DNA from: Leucobacter chromiireducens
GTDB taxonomy: Bacteria; Actinomycetota; Actinomycetes; Actinomycetales; Microbacteriaceae
Assembly: GCF_003917135.1 (NCBI RefSeq)
Contig: NZ_RPDI01000023.1
Location: forward strand, 10,176 to 54,334
Direction of reading: 5' to 3'
Length of the DNA stretch: 44,159 nucleotides
In this document: positions 25,270 through 32,869 of the stretch, piece after piece
Layout of the letters: every line of letters begins with the position of its first letter
How positions within the stretch are numbered: the stretch's first letter is position 1
Notes under the pieces: model-generated
What the model saw: only the letters and a program-made list of their open reading frames with translations
Told to the model about the DNA's origin: nothing
Database searches by the model: none
Translations under genes and position numbers: made by a program

Positions 25270-26768
25270 CCGGCCGCCACGCCAGCCCCCACCCGTTTGA
25301 TGAGGGGCAGCTGCATACCTCGGTACTCGTCGGGCCGGAAGGCGAACGTCGCGCCCAACGCCATGCGCGTCGGCAGGCCGCCGCCAGGTTGCGCGCCGAA
25401 GCCCGCACGGCCCAGGCGGCAGCGGCACGAGCCGAGCGAGAAGCAGCGAAGAAGGAGTGGCGTGCGACCAGCTATCTACCCCGAGCCGGTGAGTCCGGGG
25501 CTGCGGCACTTCGCACGCCGGGCAGGTTCCGGCTACCGAGACATCAGGACACCTCGGCGACGCTCGCCGGGCACTACCCGTTCCTCGCCGAGGGCGGCCT
25601 CGGCTCAGCCGGCACCTTCGTCGGGCAAGACCTCTACTCCGGCGGCTCCTTCGTCTACGACCCCTGGGAGCTATACCGGCAGGGCGTCATCACCGCCCCG
25701 AACATGATCCTCGCCGGCATCGTCGGCTCAGGGAAGAGCTCGCTCGCGAAGGCGCTGTACACGCGGGGGCTGCCGTTTGGGCGGCGCGTTTACGTCCCCG
25801 GGGACCCGAAAGGCGAACACACCGCCGTCGCTCGCGCCGTCGGAGGGCGAGCGATCCTCCTCGGCCCTTCTCTGCCTGCACGTTTGAACCCCCTCGACGC
25901 CGGGTACCGGGCTACGGGAATCGCGGACGAGGACTGGAAAGCGCAGGTCGCCGCGCGCCGCCGCGACCTCATCGGCGCACTATCGGAGACGGTGCTCGAC
26001 CGCCGCCTCTCGCCGGTCGAGCACACCGCGATCGACGTGGCACTCGCCGACGCCGTGCGCTCCGCAGAGGTGCCGATCCTGCCGATGGTCGTCGACCGCA
26101 TCCTCGAACCCTCACCCGACGACGACCCCGACGGCAGGCTCGCGGAAGACGGCCGCATGGTCGGGCACGCACTCCGCAGATTGGTCGCCGGCGACCTATC
26201 CGGGATGTTCGACGGGCCGAGTACCGAGACCTTCGATCCGACGCTGCCGATGCTCTCCCTCGACCTCTCCCGCGTCGCCGAGAACTCCGCACTGCTCGCC
26301 GTGCTCATGACGTGCAGCTCGGCATGGATGGAGGCCGCCCTCCAAGACCCGAACGGCGGCAGGCGGCTCGTTGTCTACGACGAAGCATGGAGGCTGATGT
26401 CGTACCCAAGTTTGCTGGCCAGGATGGACGCTCAATGGAGGCTGGCACGTCATTTCGGGATCAGCAACCAGCTCATCTTTCACAAGCTGACCGACTTGGA
26501 GAACGTCGGCGATAGCGGGTCAAGGATGCGCGCCCTCGCTTCCTCACTGCTCGCAAATGCGGAAGTGCGGGTGGTATACCGGCAGGCGAGCGACCAGCTC
26601 GGCACGACCGCGGAAACCCTCGGCCTCACCGGCACCGAACGATCCCTCCTCCCGACCCTCGGCATCGGGCAGGGCCTGTGGAAGATCAAGGACCGCAGCT
26701 TCGTCGTGCAGCACCAGCTCCACCCAGCAGAACTCGAGCTCTTCGACACTCGCGGCCGGATGCTCTAG
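25266..26768 (+). CDS. VirB4-like conjugation ATPase
   Basis: This 500-aa cytoplasmic motor protein of a type IV secretion system has Walker A GIVGSGKSS at residues 151-159 (Lys157) and Walker B LVVYDEAW with Asp372 and Glu373. A VirB4-type C-terminal pattern follows: FGISNQLIFHKLTDLENVGD, then RVVYRQASDQLGTTAETLGL and GLWKIKDRSFVVQH. A basic, Ala/Arg-rich, coiled-coil-prone N-terminus (about 25-75) replaces the usual VirB4 N-domain, which is supplied by the SCO6880-type gene. It powers pilus assembly or substrate transport. This is the last backbone gene before the metal-resistance cargo; the convergent arsN1 gene ends only 13 nt away. Confidence 0.88.
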   Translation: MTGRHASPHPFDEGQLHTSVLVGPEGERRAQRHARRQAAARLRAEARTAQAAAARAEREAAKKEWRATSYLPRAGESGAAALRTPGRFRLPRHQDTSATLAGHYPFLAEGGLGSAGTFVGQDLYSGGSFVYDPWELYRQGVITAPNMILAGIVGSGKSSLAKALYTRGLPFGRRVYVPGDPKGEHTAVARAVGGRAILLGPSLPARLNPLDAGYRATGIADEDWKAQVAARRRDLIGALSETVLDRRLSPVEHTAIDVALADAVRSAEVPILPMVVDRILEPSPDDDPDGRLAEDGRMVGHALRRLVAGDLSGMFDGPSTETFDPTLPMLSLDLSRVAENSALLAVLMTCSSAWMEAALQDPNGGRRLVVYDEAWRLMSYPSLLARMDAQWRLARHFGISNQLIFHKLTDLENVGDSGSRMRALASSLLANAEVRVVYRQASDQLGTTAETLGLTGTERSLLPTLGIGQGLWKIKDRSFVVQHQLHPAELELFDTRGRML

Positions 26769-26781
26769 GAAACCCGCAGGT

Positions 26782-27390
26782 TCAGGATTCCTGAAGACGA
26801 TTCGTCGTGAAGGTGCGGTTCGACGGGGCGCTGGACTGGGTGTGAGGGTGCATGTTCGCGGGAGAAGCACCCTCACTTCGTTCTCCAGCGGTGCGGCGTT
26901 CGACGAGGATCGTGTCGCGCCATTGGCCGGCGTGCGGCCCGTAGGTCATGCGGGCGATGCGCTCTCGTCGTCCGACAGCGCGGAACCCAGCGCGCTCGTG
27001 CAGGCGCAGGCTCGCGGTGTTCTCCGGGAAGATCGATGACTGGACGGTCCAGATCCCGTGCTGGTCGGTGAGATCCAAGAACGCTGCGAGAAGGCGACGC
27101 CCGACTCCGTGACCTGCCGCGTCGGGGTGGATGTAGATCGAGTGCTCGATAACGCCCGCGTACGCGGCTCGCGCCGATACGGGGGACGCGGCGGCCCCTC
27201 CGAGGACCTGGCCGGTGGAGTTGACGGCGACGAGGCTGAGCTCCGGGCGTTTACTCGCGGTGAATGCGGCCCAGGTTGCAGGTGGGGCGGTTTCGAAGGT
27301 GGCGTGCCCGGTGGCGATCCCGGCCCGGTAGATGCTCTCGACCACGGGCCAGTCGGGCTCGGCCATGGCCCGGAACCGGAGTGGCTCCAT
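26782..27390 (-). CDS. arsN1: ArsN1-type GNAT N-acetyltransferase with abnormal C-terminal tail
   Basis: This 202-aa acetyltransferase is related to the phosphinothricin and arsinothricin acetyltransferases (ArsN1). These transfer an acetyl group from acetyl-CoA to the amino group of the toxin. The family pattern is clear: RFRAMAEPDWPVVESIYRAG, ATGHATFETAPPTW-like region, EHSIYIHPDAAGHGVGRRLL (acetyl-CoA P-loop), SIFPENTASLRLHERAGFRA and GRRERIARM. ATG 27390 overlaps the arsR stop by one base. Typical enzymes end near residue 165-175. Here about 35 extra low-complexity residues follow VERRT and run to the junction with the conjugation genes, which suggests that the native stop was lost when the cargo inserted. 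Confidence 0.85.
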   Translation of the reverse strand: MEPLRFRAMAEPDWPVVESIYRAGIATGHATFETAPPATWAAFTASKRPELSLVAVNSTGQVLGGAAASPVSARAAYAGVIEHSIYIHPDAAGHGVGRRLLAAFLDLTDQHGIWTVQSSIFPENTASLRLHERAGFRAVGRRERIARMTYGPHAGQWRDTILVERRTAGERSEGASPANMHPHTQSSAPSNRTFTTNRLQES

Positions 27391-27743
27391 CAGGCTGTGA
27401 GAGCTCGGGCCGCGGCGGCGAGGGTGCCGGTCGTGGGCTGGTAGTACGCCCATTTGCCGCGCTGCTCACGGGTGACGAGCCCAGCCTCGACGAGGAGTTT
27501 CATGTGATGCGACACCGTTGGCTGCGACAAGCCGACGGGTTCGGTGAGATCGCACACGCACATCTCCCCGCTCGCACTCGCGGTGATCAGCGAGAACAGC
27601 TTCACTCGGTTCGGGTCGCCGAGCGCTTTGAACACCTTCGCGAGTTGATGCGCGGTCGCGTCATTGACCATTGCGTCGGCCGCAGGGGCACAGCACAACG
27701 CCTCCGCAGGTGTCGCGTCGATCGTCACGGGGAGAGTGGTCAT
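27390..27743 (-). CDS. arsR: ArsR/SmtB-family arsenite-responsive repressor
   Basis: This 117-aa winged-helix metalloregulator has the DNA-recognition helix LSQPTVSHHMKLLVEAGLV and the wing GKWAYY. Candidate As(III) ligands are the N-terminal Cys17-Cys18 pair plus Cys62 and Cys64 in EMCVCDL. A Cys pair near the N-terminus with a Cys in helix alpha-3 is the binding site type described for Corynebacterium ArsR. EMCVCDL also resembles the E. coli site. Arsenite binding should release the repressor from DNA. The gene is divergent from an ArsO-like gene, with two ArsR-box-like sites between them, and is co-transcribed with arsN1. Confidence 0.92.
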   Translation of the reverse strand: MTTLPVTIDATPAEALCCAPAADAMVNDATAHQLAKVFKALGDPNRVKLFSLITASASGEMCVCDLTEPVGLSQPTVSHHMKLLVEAGLVTREQRGKWAYYQPTTGTLAAAARALTA

Positions 27744-27763
27744 GCTCCCATTCTGCCCGACGC

Positions 27764-27779
27764 ATTGACAGATGTCGAT
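27764..27779. promoter_or_regulatory. ArsR-box-like operator 1 in the arsR/arsO divergent region
   Basis: ATTGACAGATGTCGAT is an imperfect dyad (ATTGACA and TGTCGAT, 6 of 7 paired positions). It lies 21 nt upstream of the arsR start on the minus strand. A related site in the opposite orientation occurs 20 nt further on, and another lies in the trxB promoter. Confidence 0.6.
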
Positions 27780-27799
27780 ACGTCGGGCAGGCTCTTCAT

Positions 27800-27815
27800 A
27801 TCGAAGAACGTCAAT
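27800..27815. promoter_or_regulatory. ArsR-box-like operator 2 in the arsR/arsO divergent region
   Basis: Read on the minus strand the site is ATTGACGTTCTTCGAT. It matches operator 1 at 12 of 16 positions and the trxB site in the ATTGACG...TCGA frame. It is 15 nt before the ArsO-like start codon, close enough to block that promoter. Confidence 0.6.
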
Positions 27816-27829
27816 GTGTGGAGGTTGGT

Positions 27830-29149
27830 ATGAATTCCGTCGTCGTCATCGGTGCGGGCCCGCAGGGGCTCGCGGCGGCTGCGCACCTGATTGAGCGCGG
27901 CCTGAACCCGTTCGTCCTGGAAGCAGGTGCTGGTCCGGCGGCGGCGGTGGCCGAATGGGGGCATGTGCGCCTGTTCTCGCCGTGGACGGAGCTCACCGAT
28001 GCGGCGTCTCGTCGCCTGCTGGAACGCACCGGGTGGGTGGCGCCGACGCAGGGGTATCCGACTGGGGCGCAGTGGATCGAGGGGTATCTCGCACCGCTCG
28101 CGGAGGCGCTCGGTGACCGCATCCAGTACGGGGCGCGGGTCGTCGGGGTCGGGCGCAAGGGCCGGGATCTCTCGGTCGATGCCGGACGAGCCGGGCAGCC
28201 GTTCGTCGTACACCTCCGCCGCACGGACGGCACGGAAGCGCGGATCGAGGCGGCTGCGGTGATCGACGCGTCGGGCACCTGGACCACCCCGAGCCCGGCC
28301 GGTGCCGACGGCCTCCCCGCGCTCGGGGAACGGGCCGCCGCCGAGGCAGGGCTGGTGGAGCACCGGATGCCCACGATCGAGGACGCCACGGGTCTCGCCG
28401 GACAGCATGTGGTCGTGGTCGGCAACGGGCACTCTGCCGCGACGACGATCGGGATCCTGTCGCGGGTGGCGAAGCGAGAGCCCGGGACGCGGATCAGCTG
28501 GGTGCTGCGCCGCGGCACGGTCGGCAACACCTTCGGCGGAGGGACCGCCGACGAACTCCCCGAGCGTGGGGCGCTGGGCCAGCGAGCCAAGAAGGCAGTC
28601 GAAGACGGGCTCGTGGACCTCGTCACCGGGTTCCGCACCGACCAGGTCATTCTTGAGAAGGGGCAGGCGGTTCTCGTCGCGGAAGATGGACGCCGGCTTG
28701 CTCCGGCGTCCCGGGTGTTCGTTTCGACCGGGTTCCGCCCTGATCTGTCGTTCCTGTCCGAGGTCCGTCTCGACCTCGACGTGCGGTTGCAGGCGCCGGT
28801 GAAGGTCGCGGTCGAGGTGGACCCGAACCTGCACTCCTGCGGCTCGATCCGCGCGACCGGGGCCGCGGACCTGGAGCATCCGGAGCCGGGGTTCTACATC
28901 GTGGGCGCGAAGTCGTATGGGCGTGCGCCGACGTTCCTGGCTCTGACCGGGTTCGAGCAGGTCCGCAGCGTCGTCGCCGCGATCGCAGGCGACCGCGAGG
29001 CCGCCGAGCGGGTCGACCTCGTCCTGCCCGATACCGGCGTGTGTGGCGGCTCGGGACTCTTCGACGCGCCGGACGAGACTGCCAGTGCGGGATCATGCTG
29101 CGCGCCTGTCCCGCAGCTCATCCAGCTCGGTGTGGGACCGGCGTCGTAG
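27830..29149 (+). CDS. arsO: ArsO-like FAD/NAD(P)-binding oxidoreductase
   Basis: This 439-aa flavoprotein monooxygenase-like protein often accompanies ars genes. The FAD-binding Rossmann motif GAGPQGLAAAAHL is at residues 8-20. The second dinucleotide motif is VVVVGNGHSAATT (about 198-210). GSGTW-like ATG motif regions (AAVIDASGTW; RVFVSTGFRPD) join them. RLFSPWTEL matches putative flavin monooxygenases named ArsO, whose exact reaction is unsettled. The last 45 residues hold a Cys-rich end (DTGVCGGSGL; SAGSCCAPV), which might bind arsenite. ATG 27830 has GGAGG at proper distance; the frame open to 27671 crosses the operators and is not used. It is divergent from arsR. Confidence 0.78.
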   Translation: MNSVVVIGAGPQGLAAAAHLIERGLNPFVLEAGAGPAAAVAEWGHVRLFSPWTELTDAASRRLLERTGWVAPTQGYPTGAQWIEGYLAPLAEALGDRIQYGARVVGVGRKGRDLSVDAGRAGQPFVVHLRRTDGTEARIEAAAVIDASGTWTTPSPAGADGLPALGERAAAEAGLVEHRMPTIEDATGLAGQHVVVVGNGHSAATTIGILSRVAKREPGTRISWVLRRGTVGNTFGGGTADELPERGALGQRAKKAVEDGLVDLVTGFRTDQVILEKGQAVLVAEDGRRLAPASRVFVSTGFRPDLSFLSEVRLDLDVRLQAPVKVAVEVDPNLHSCGSIRATGAADLEHPEPGFYIVGAKSYGRAPTFLALTGFEQVRSVVAAIAGDREAAERVDLVLPDTGVCGGSGLFDAPDETASAGSCCAPVPQLIQLGVGPAS

Positions 29150-29178
29150 GGTCACCGCTCGCTCGCTTTGCGTCAGTC

Positions 29179-29194
29179 CTGACTGTATAGTCAG
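29179..29194. promoter_or_regulatory. CmtR operator palindrome overlapping the -10 element
   Basis: CTGACTGTATAGTCAG is a perfect 6-4-6 palindrome. TATAGT (29186-29191) inside it is a good -10 hexamer. Only six bases separate that hexamer from the GTG at 29198, so the transcript may be leaderless and CmtR binding would block RNA polymerase directly. Confidence 0.68.
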
Positions 29195-29197
29195 TGT

Positions 29198-29557
29198 GTG
29201 CTGACTATTGCTTCTCGTCTTGACGTCATGAACCGGCTCGGCCGGGCGATGGCGGACCCGACGCGCTCCCGGATCCTGATGACCCTGCTCGGCGGCCCGA
29301 GCTACCCCGCCGTGCTCTCGCGCGAGCTGGAGCTGACGCGTTCAAACGTGTCGAACCACCTGACCTGCTTGCGCGACTGCGGGATCGTGGTCGCGGAGCC
29401 CGAAGGGCGGCAGACGCGGTACGAGATCGCGGACCCGCACCTCGCGGCGGCGCTGACCGCGCTGGTGGACGTGACGCTCGCCGTCGACGAGCACGCTCCG
29501 TGCATAGACTCTTCGTGCACGGTGCCGGGCTGCTGCGGGACCGGAGTGGGCGCGTGA
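29198..29557 (+). CDS. cmtR: CmtR-type Cd(II)/Pb(II)-sensing repressor
   Basis: This 119-aa ArsR/SmtB-family regulator is of the CmtR type. The three Cd/Pb ligands known from Mycobacterium tuberculosis CmtR (Cys57, Cys61, Cys102) are present at exactly those residue numbers in LTCLRDCG and HAPCIDSSC. Three further Cys residues follow (Cys107, Cys112, Cys113), more than in the mycobacterial protein. The DNA-recognition helix is LTRSNVSNHLTCLRDCG. It probably represses its own operon with the P-type ATPase by binding the palindrome at 29179-29194. No Shine-Dalgarno precedes GTG 29198, in line with a leaderless message. The stop overlaps the ATPase start. Confidence 0.9.
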   Translation: MLTIASRLDVMNRLGRAMADPTRSRILMTLLGGPSYPAVLSRELELTRSNVSNHLTCLRDCGIVVAEPEGRQTRYEIADPHLAAALTALVDVTLAVDEHAPCIDSSCTVPGCCGTGVGA

Positions 29558-31467
29558 GCGCGGCGTGCGGCTGCGAGCACGACGAGCCCGAGACCACGGC
29601 CGCCGAAGAAGCCGAGGATGCGGAGCGCCCCTGGTGGCGGGACCGCGGGATCATGGTCCCGGTCTTCTCCGGCATCTCGTTCCTCACCGGCCTGGCCCTG
29701 GAGTGGTCTGGGATGGAGATCCCGGCACTGGTGGCGTTCTGGATCGGCCTGCTCCTCGGTGCGTCGACCTTCACCCCGGGCGCGATAAGGAAGCTGTTCA
29801 AGGGCAAGCTCGGCATCGGCCTGCTGATGACGATCAGCGCGGTCGGCGCGGTGATCCTCGGGTATGTCGAGGAGGCCGCTGCCCTGGCGTTCCTGTACTC
29901 GATCGCCGAGGCACTGGAAGACAAGGCGATGGATCGTGCCCGTGGCGGACTCCGGGCGCTGCTCAAGCTCGTCCCCGAGACCGCGACCGTCCGCCGCGAC
30001 GGCGCGTCGGTCGAGGTTCCGGCGAAGGATCTCCAGGTGGGGCAGCTGATGTTGGTGCGTCCGGGTGAGCGGATCGCGACCGACGGCATCGTCCGCACGG
30101 GGCGCTCGAGCCTGGACACCTCCGCGATCACCGGTGAGTCGATCCCTGTCGAGGTTGAACCCGGCGATGCAGTCTCCGCGGGTGCGATCAACACCGCGGG
30201 TGCGCTGGAGGTCGAGACGACCGCGGCAGGCACCGACAACTCGCTGACCACGATCGTCGACCTCGTGGAGAGGGCCCAGGCCGAGAAGGGCGACCGGGCC
30301 CGTCTCGCCGACCGCATCGCCCGCCCCCTCGTCCCGGGCGTGCTGATCCTCGCCGCCCTCGTCGCGATCATCGGGTCGCTGCTCGGCGACACGGAGCTGT
30401 GGATCACCCGCGCCCTCGTCGTGCTCGTGGCGGCGTCGCCGTGCGCGCTGGCGATCTCCGTGCCGCTGACCGTGGTGGCCGCGATCGGCTCGGCGAGCAA
30501 GTTCGGCGTGATCATCAAGTCCGGTGCCGCGTTCGAGCGGTTCGGAGTGATCCGCCACGTCGCCGTCGACAAGACCGGAACCCTCACCCTGGGCGAGCCC
30601 GCCGTCACCGCCGTACTCACCGCTGACGGCGTGACCGAGGAGCAGGCACTGGCCTGGGCGGCCGCGCTCGAACAGCACAGCACCCACCCGCTCGCCGCCG
30701 CGATCACCGCCGCCGCACCCGGCGCGCCAGCGGCGGAAGGTGTGACTGAGCGGGCCGGGCACGGCATCGAAGGCGAACTCGACGGGGCCCGGATCACGGT
30801 CGGCAGCCCGCGCTGGCTCGACGCTGGGGCCCTAGGCGACCGGGTCGCCGGGCTCGAGGAGCAGGGCATGACGGTCGTGATTGTCCACCGCGACGACGTC
30901 TCGGTCGCCGCGATCGGCGTCCGCGACGAGCTGCGCCCCGAAGTTCCCGAGGTCGTGCGCACGCTCGCCGCGCAAGGCGTCGGGGTCACGATGCTCACCG
31001 GCGACAACGCCCGCACCGCCCTCGCCCTCGCAGCCCAAGCAGGGATCGGTGACGTGCGCGCCGAGCTGCGCCCGGAAGACAAAGCCGCCGCGATCGGCGA
31101 GCTCAGCACGAGGGGGGCGGTGGCGATGATCGGCGACGGCATCAACGACGCCCCCGCCCTCGCCGCAGCGGACATCGGGATCGCGATGGGCGCGACGGGT
31201 TCGGATGCGGCGATCGAGTCGGCCGATGTTGCGTTCACTGGCCACGACCTGCGCCTGCTGCCGCGCGCGTTCGACCACGCCCGCCGCGGACGCCACATCA
31301 TCAACCAGAACATCATCCTGTCGCTGCTGATCATCACCGCCCTTCTCCCACTCGCCCTCTTCGGCATCCTCGGGCTCGCCGCAGTGGTCCTCGTGCACGA
31401 AATCGCCGAGGTCGTCGTGATCCTCAACGGTCTGCGAGCCGCCCGGACACGGAAGAGCGCCGCGTGA
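29554..31467 (+). CDS. Heavy-metal P1B-type ATPase (Cd/Pb/Zn export, CtpG-like)
   Basis: This 637-aa metal-exporting ATPase has the phosphatase motif TGES (193-196), the phosphorylation site DKTGTLT (Asp339), the HSTHPLA His-Pro motif of P1B pumps, and GDGINDAPALA from residue 527. The transmembrane metal site is SPC (Ser295-Pro296-Cys297) rather than the usual CPC of Cd/Zn/Pb pumps. Its metal choice is therefore inferred from CmtR, its regulator. No full HMA metal-binding domain precedes the membrane part; only ACGCEHDE at the N-terminus offers ligands. The gene is GTGA-coupled to cmtR upstream and to lspA downstream. M. tuberculosis has the same cmtR-ctpG pairing. Confidence 0.93.
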   Translation: MSAACGCEHDEPETTAAEEAEDAERPWWRDRGIMVPVFSGISFLTGLALEWSGMEIPALVAFWIGLLLGASTFTPGAIRKLFKGKLGIGLLMTISAVGAVILGYVEEAAALAFLYSIAEALEDKAMDRARGGLRALLKLVPETATVRRDGASVEVPAKDLQVGQLMLVRPGERIATDGIVRTGRSSLDTSAITGESIPVEVEPGDAVSAGAINTAGALEVETTAAGTDNSLTTIVDLVERAQAEKGDRARLADRIARPLVPGVLILAALVAIIGSLLGDTELWITRALVVLVAASPCALAISVPLTVVAAIGSASKFGVIIKSGAAFERFGVIRHVAVDKTGTLTLGEPAVTAVLTADGVTEEQALAWAAALEQHSTHPLAAAITAAAPGAPAAEGVTERAGHGIEGELDGARITVGSPRWLDAGALGDRVAGLEEQGMTVVIVHRDDVSVAAIGVRDELRPEVPEVVRTLAAQGVGVTMLTGDNARTALALAAQAGIGDVRAELRPEDKAAAIGELSTRGAVAMIGDGINDAPALAAADIGIAMGATGSDAAIESADVAFTGHDLRLLPRAFDHARRGRHIINQNIILSLLIITALLPLALFGILGLAAVVLVHEIAEVVVILNGLRAARTRKSAA

Positions 31468-32018
31468 CCGCGCAGGACGTCGTCGGGGAGAGCCGCGGTG
31501 CGTACACGGGGAGCAGGCGGGCGCTCGGCGTCGCCCTCGTCGTGGCTGTGCTGGCTGTGGTGTTCGACCAGGGCTTGAAGGCTCTCGCCGTGGCGCAGCT
31601 GACCCCGGGTGAACGGATCCCGCTGGTCGGGGACCTGTTCGGTCTGTCTCTGGTCTACAACCCCGGGGCCGCGTTCTCGATCGGTTCCGGGGCCACCTGG
31701 AGCTTCACGATGATCGGCCTCCTCGCAGCCGTGGCGGTGGTCGTGTTTGCCGCACGGCTGCGCGGGGCGAGGTGGGGCGTCGCGCTGGGGCTGGTCCTCG
31801 GCGGCGCGGTCGGCAACCTGGTTGACCGGCTCGTGAACCCGCCCTCGTTCGGGCAGGGTCACGTGACCGACTTCCTCGCCTACAGTGACCTGTTCGTCGG
31901 GAACGTCGCGGACGTCTTCGTGGTCGTAGGCGTCGGCCTGGTCTGCCTGAACCTCTTGACGCCAAGCACTCGCACGACAGGTGGCGGCGAACGAATGGAA
32001 GTGTCTCGTGAAGATTGA
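31464..32018 (+). CDS. lspA: Prolipoprotein signal peptidase (signal peptidase II)
   Basis: This 184-aa four-helix membrane protease removes signal peptides from lipoproteins. The family motifs are complete: FDQGLKALAV (Asp35), YNPGAAFS, GAVGNLVDRLV with catalytic Asp121, and NVADVFVVVG with catalytic Asp150. A 20-residue extra N-terminus precedes the first helix. It is translationally coupled to the metal ATPase. Signal peptidase II genes beside Pb/Cd pumps are known elsewhere, for example pbrC of Cupriavidus metallidurans, so this may be a dedicated resistance copy rather than the housekeeping gene. No lipoprotein is encoded in the window. Confidence 0.93.
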   Translation: MTAQDVVGESRGAYTGSRRALGVALVVAVLAVVFDQGLKALAVAQLTPGERIPLVGDLFGLSLVYNPGAAFSIGSGATWSFTMIGLLAAVAVVVFAARLRGARWGVALGLVLGGAVGNLVDRLVNPPSFGQGHVTDFLAYSDLFVGNVADVFVVVGVGLVCLNLLTPSTRTTGGGERMEVSRED

Positions 32019-32316
32019 ACTGCTGCACATCGTCGACTGCCCGAACACGGACATCGCCGAAGCCAACGCACGCGCAGCGCTGGATACTCTTGGGCTCGGG
32101 GCCGTGGCTGTCGAGGTGGTGACGATCCGGACGGAGGCAGAGGCAGCGAGCACTCAGTTCGGAGGCTCGCCCACGATCCTCGTCGATGGTGTCGACTTGT
32201 TCCCGACGGCCCCGGTTCGCGCGCTCGCATGCCGGGTCTACGCGACCGAGAGCGGGATTGCCGGAGCGCCCACGCAGGAGCAGATCGAAGCAACGCTGCG
32301 AGGCGCATCTCGATAG
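32008..32316 (+). CDS. Thioredoxin-fold small protein linked to the metal operon
   Basis: This 102-aa cytoplasmic protein has a thioredoxin-like beta-alpha order. It starts KIELLHIVDCPN with one Cys in the position of the usual CxxC, and shows a cis-Pro signature FGGSPTILVDGVDLFP. Similar proteins occur beside mercury, arsenic and cadmium genes and may carry metal or thiol ligands. The lone N-terminal Cys suggests binding or a monothiol mechanism rather than dithiol exchange. GTG 32008 has GGAAG upstream and overlaps the lspA stop by 11 nt. A further in-frame GTG at 31981 would give nine more residues that look like lspA shadow. Confidence 0.72.
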   Translation: MKIELLHIVDCPNTDIAEANARAALDTLGLGAVAVEVVTIRTEAEAASTQFGGSPTILVDGVDLFPTAPVRALACRVYATESGIAGAPTQEQIEATLRGASR

Positions 32317-32402
32317 AGAGAGCGACCGGTGACGCGATGGATGGGGCACGCCTCACAGCACACCGGTGTTCGCCGCAGGGACCAAGAAACCCGAACCGCG
32401 GC

Positions 32403-32435
32403 GGAGGGGGCAGGGCCAATGGCCGCCGCCCCTCC
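32403..32435. terminator. Hairpin between convergent metal operons
   Basis: GGAGGGG (32403-32409) pairs with CCCCTCC (32429-32435), and a nested GGCC-AAT-GGCC hairpin can form in the loop. It sits between the ends of the plus-strand cadmium operon and the minus-strand arsenic operon, so it may serve both. T tracts are absent. Confidence 0.5.
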
Positions 32436-32450
32436 CGTGCTCGCAGTCCC

Positions 32451-32858
32451 TCAGACGAGCAGTTCTGCGAGGAGGGTCTCGATGCGAGCCTTGATGTCGT
32501 CGCGGATGGGGCGAACGGCGTCGATGCCCTGCCCGGCAGGATCGTCGAGCTTCCAGTCCTCGTATCGCTTGCCCGGGAAGAACGGGCACGCGTCCCCGCA
32601 GCCCATCGTGATCACCACGTCAGAGTCCTGCACCGCTTCGGTGGTGAGTACCTTGGGCTGTTCGGCGGTGATGTCGATGCCCTCTTCGCGCATCGCCTCG
32701 ACCGCGACCGGGTTGATCTGGTCGGCGGGCATGGACCCTGCCGAGCGGACTTCGACGCGGTCGCCCGCGAGGTGGCGGAGGTAGCCGGCGGCCATCTGGG
32801 AGCGGCCGGCGTTGTGGACGCAGACGAACAGGACGGATGGCTTCTGGGTTTCGGTCAT
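32451..32858 (-). CDS. arsC: Thioredoxin-type arsenate reductase
   Basis: This 135-aa enzyme of the low-molecular-weight tyrosine-phosphatase fold reduces arsenate to arsenite. The P-loop is CVHNAGRS (Cys13 to Arg19). Two further Cys (Cys87 and Cys91 in TMGCGDACP) can carry the disulfide relay, as in the thioredoxin-linked S. aureus ArsC. The general acid lies in DWKLDDP. ATG 32858 is preceded by AAGGAG at 6 nt; a longer TTG start would overlap the ribosome binding site. It is the last gene of the minus-strand operon and a paralogue of the ArsC domain in the upstream fusion gene. Confidence 0.93.
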   Translation of the reverse strand: MTETQKPSVLFVCVHNAGRSQMAAGYLRHLAGDRVEVRSAGSMPADQINPVAVEAMREEGIDITAEQPKVLTTEAVQDSDVVITMGCGDACPFFPGKRYEDWKLDDPAGQGIDAVRPIRDDIKARIETLLAELLV

Positions 32859-32869
32859 GACGGGCTCCT

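Noticed and set aside
29226..32153. Very long open frame on the minus strand (975 codons) opposite the cmtR/ATPase/lspA genes
   Set aside because: It is Ser/Arg/Pro/Ala-rich with no domain and lies antisense to three clear genes. It is a high-GC shadow.
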